Below are positions 13,755 to 14,817 of a stretch of 14,817 nucleotides of DNA, piece by piece (the first letter of the stretch is position 1; each line of letters opens with the position of its first letter). The translations under genes were made by a program, and so were the position numbers. The stretch is from NCBI GenBank assembly GCA_019894875.1, contig JAGXNR010000072.1, positions 1 to 14,817 of the forward strand, in the 5' to 3' direction. The notes beneath the pieces are model-generated. The model saw only the letters and a list, made by a program, of their open reading frames with translations, made no database searches and was not told the origin of the DNA. Origin of the DNA: Promethearchaeota archaeon. GTDB taxonomy: Archaea > Asgardarchaeota > Lokiarchaeia > Sigynarchaeales > SOKP01.

Positions 13755-14817
13755 CTACTTACTTTTCATATCTTTTGCAATTGTTAGGAATTTATCCAAA
13801 TTTTTTCTGATTTCTATTTTATTAAATTTCCCAACACTTGTTTTAGGTATCTCATCTACAATTGCTACCAGTTTAGGAAGCATCCATTTAGTTATTTTTC
13901 CTTTATCCACACCCTCGGTCATGAGAAAATCAATCAAATCTTGTTCATTCTTAGCAGAACCCGAAACAAGTTTCACTATAGCCATTGCTTTCTCCCCCCA
14001 AACTTCATCTGGAACGCCTACTACAGTAGCTTCGAGTATGAAATCAGCCATAGCAGCCAGATTTTCAAGGAGTACAGTAGGAACCATTTCTGCCCCGCTT
14101 CTAATAATATCTGACATCCTATCTGCTATGATTATAAAATCTTCCTCATCAATCTTTGCCATATCCCCGGTATGAAACCATCCTTCACGCCAAACTTGTG
14201 CAGTTTTCTCAGGGTTTTTATAATATTTTTCCATTACCCAAGGACCACGAATGACTATCTCTCCAAGAGAATTATTATCATGAGGGATTGGTTTTCCATT
14301 TTCATCCACAACTTCAATATCTAATCCGGGATAGGGTAAACCTGTTTTTACTCTTACCTCATCTAATTTCTCTTTAGACCAATCACTCATATATTTTTTT
14401 ACGAATGCTGCAATTGTCGTAGGAGCAGTCTCAGTCATTCCATATCCTGAACTTGCTGTAAATCCGGGTAATTTTTTCTCAATCTTATTTTTTAATCCCA
14501 AGGGTAAAGCACCACCACCTACAGCAACACTAACAAGACTACTTAAATCATAATTATCGAGATCCTTGTATTCAAGAAGTAAAGCTAATATAGTCGGGAC
14601 CACACCTACAGTAGTAACCTTCTCTGTTTGAACAAGTTCGCAGAATCCTTCAACAGTAAACGTTCCTGGTAGCACAATTCTTACTCCCATTAAGACGTAG
14701 AAAAAAGGCGCTCCCCACCCATGTATATGAAATAAAGGTGTGATTATCATAGGAATCGTATTCTCACCTAGAAACACGCGTGCGGGATCGTTACTAAAAA
14801 CAGTGTAGGCTAAAGTG
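13755..14817 (-). CDS. Acyl-CoA ligase (AMP-forming), copy 2, 5' end beyond the window
   Basis: This is the C-terminal part of a second ligase. The frame runs uninterrupted to the window edge (TLAYTVFSNDPARVFLGEN), matching IAYTAFVNDPAHKALGEN of copy 1, so the GTG at 14777 is an internal Val, not a start. Motifs present are FHIHGWGAPF, SGYGMTETAPTT, GWFHTGD, IADRMSDIIRSGAEM and TSVGKFNK with its catalytic lysine. The A3 P-loop lies outside the window. Roughly 80% of residues match copy 1 without gaps over most of the length. The notable difference is in the hinge motif: copy 1 has DRIKD, copy 2 DRMSD, a Lys-to-Ser change next to the conserved DR. The gene may differ in substrate or kinetics. 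It probably arose by tandem duplication. Confidence 0.93.
   Translation of the reverse strand, partial: TLAYTVFSNDPARVFLGENTIPMIITPLFHIHGWGAPFFYVLMGVRIVLPGTFTVEGFCELVQTEKVTTVGVVPTILALLLEYKDLDNYDLSSLVSVAVGGGALPLGLKNKIEKKLPGFTASSGYGMTETAPTTIAAFVKKYMSDWSKEKLDEVRVKTGLPYPGLDIEVVDENGKPIPHDNNSLGEIVIRGPWVMEKYYKNPEKTAQVWREGWFHTGDMAKIDEEDFIIIADRMSDIIRSGAEMVPTVLLENLAAMADFILEATVVGVPDEVWGEKAMAIVKLVSGSAKNEQDLIDFLMTEGVDKGKITKWMLPKLVAIVDEIPKTSVGKFNKIEIRKNLDKFLTIAKDMKSK

Noticed and set aside
14775..14777. GTG at 14777 as the start of ligase copy 2
   Set aside because: The frame continues upstream to the window edge and aligns residue by residue with the middle of ligase copy 1, so this is an internal valine codon.
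1..14817. CRISPR arrays, tRNA or rRNA genes, insertion sequences
   Set aside because: No regularly spaced direct repeats, cloverleaf-like segments with CCA-proximal arms, rRNA signatures or transposase-like proteins were seen on either strand.

Overview
The window looks archaeal. It is strongly AT-rich. Several starts sit behind GGTG/GGTGA ribosome binding sites, some genes have no visible ribosome binding site, and transcription units tend to end in T7-T9 tracts. A thiolase is paired with a DUF35 zinc-ribbon protein, a typically archaeal arrangement. An anaerobic, fatty-acid-metabolising archaeon, perhaps an Asgard (Lokiarchaeia-like) lineage, fits best. That placement is inferred from gene content and has not been tested phylogenetically.

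Layout: (1) 169-3506, plus strand: a cytoplasmic GH3 glycosidase and a URO-D-superfamily protein, 14 nt apart, a likely sugar or glycoside catabolic operon. (2) 3676-4476, plus strand: an NAD-type short-chain dehydrogenase with its own promoter. (3) 6267-4566, minus strand: SCP-x-like thiolase and DUF35 partner, with an MFS transporter upstream (7599-6367). (4) 7600-8113: a 514-nt gap holding the decayed C-terminus of a second MFS gene and a cluster of inverted repeats before the next gene. (5) 8114-9472: a DUF1858/DUF438/hemerythrin/PAS sensor-like protein. (6) 9569-10003: a MaoC-type enoyl-CoA hydratase. (7) 10131-10563: an antitoxin-like gene overlapping a deleted VapC (PIN) toxin remnant. 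(8) 11519-10571, minus strand: a CobO/CobA-type corrinoid adenosyltransferase and a Cys-rich DUF3795 protein. (9) 13379-11652 and beyond 14817 to 13755, minus strand: two tandem, roughly 80% identical acyl-CoA ligases, the second cut by the window edge.

The ligases, MaoC hydratase, short-chain dehydrogenase and thiolase/DUF35 pair together cover activation, hydration, possibly 3-hydroxyacyl oxidation, and thiolysis or condensation of acyl-CoAs. No acyl-CoA dehydrogenase is present here. The MFS protein may carry a related substrate.

The most striking observation is in the corrinoid adenosyltransferase gene. A 33-nt in-frame segment with an amber codon splits the Walker A motif exactly in the middle. 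Removing it restores a perfect GRGKGKTT P-loop. The segment can fold into an 8-bp stem, a 4-bp central helix and two 3-nt AAA bulges, which resembles the bulge-helix-bulge substrate of the archaeal tRNA splicing endonuclease. It may be a protein-coding archaeal intron.
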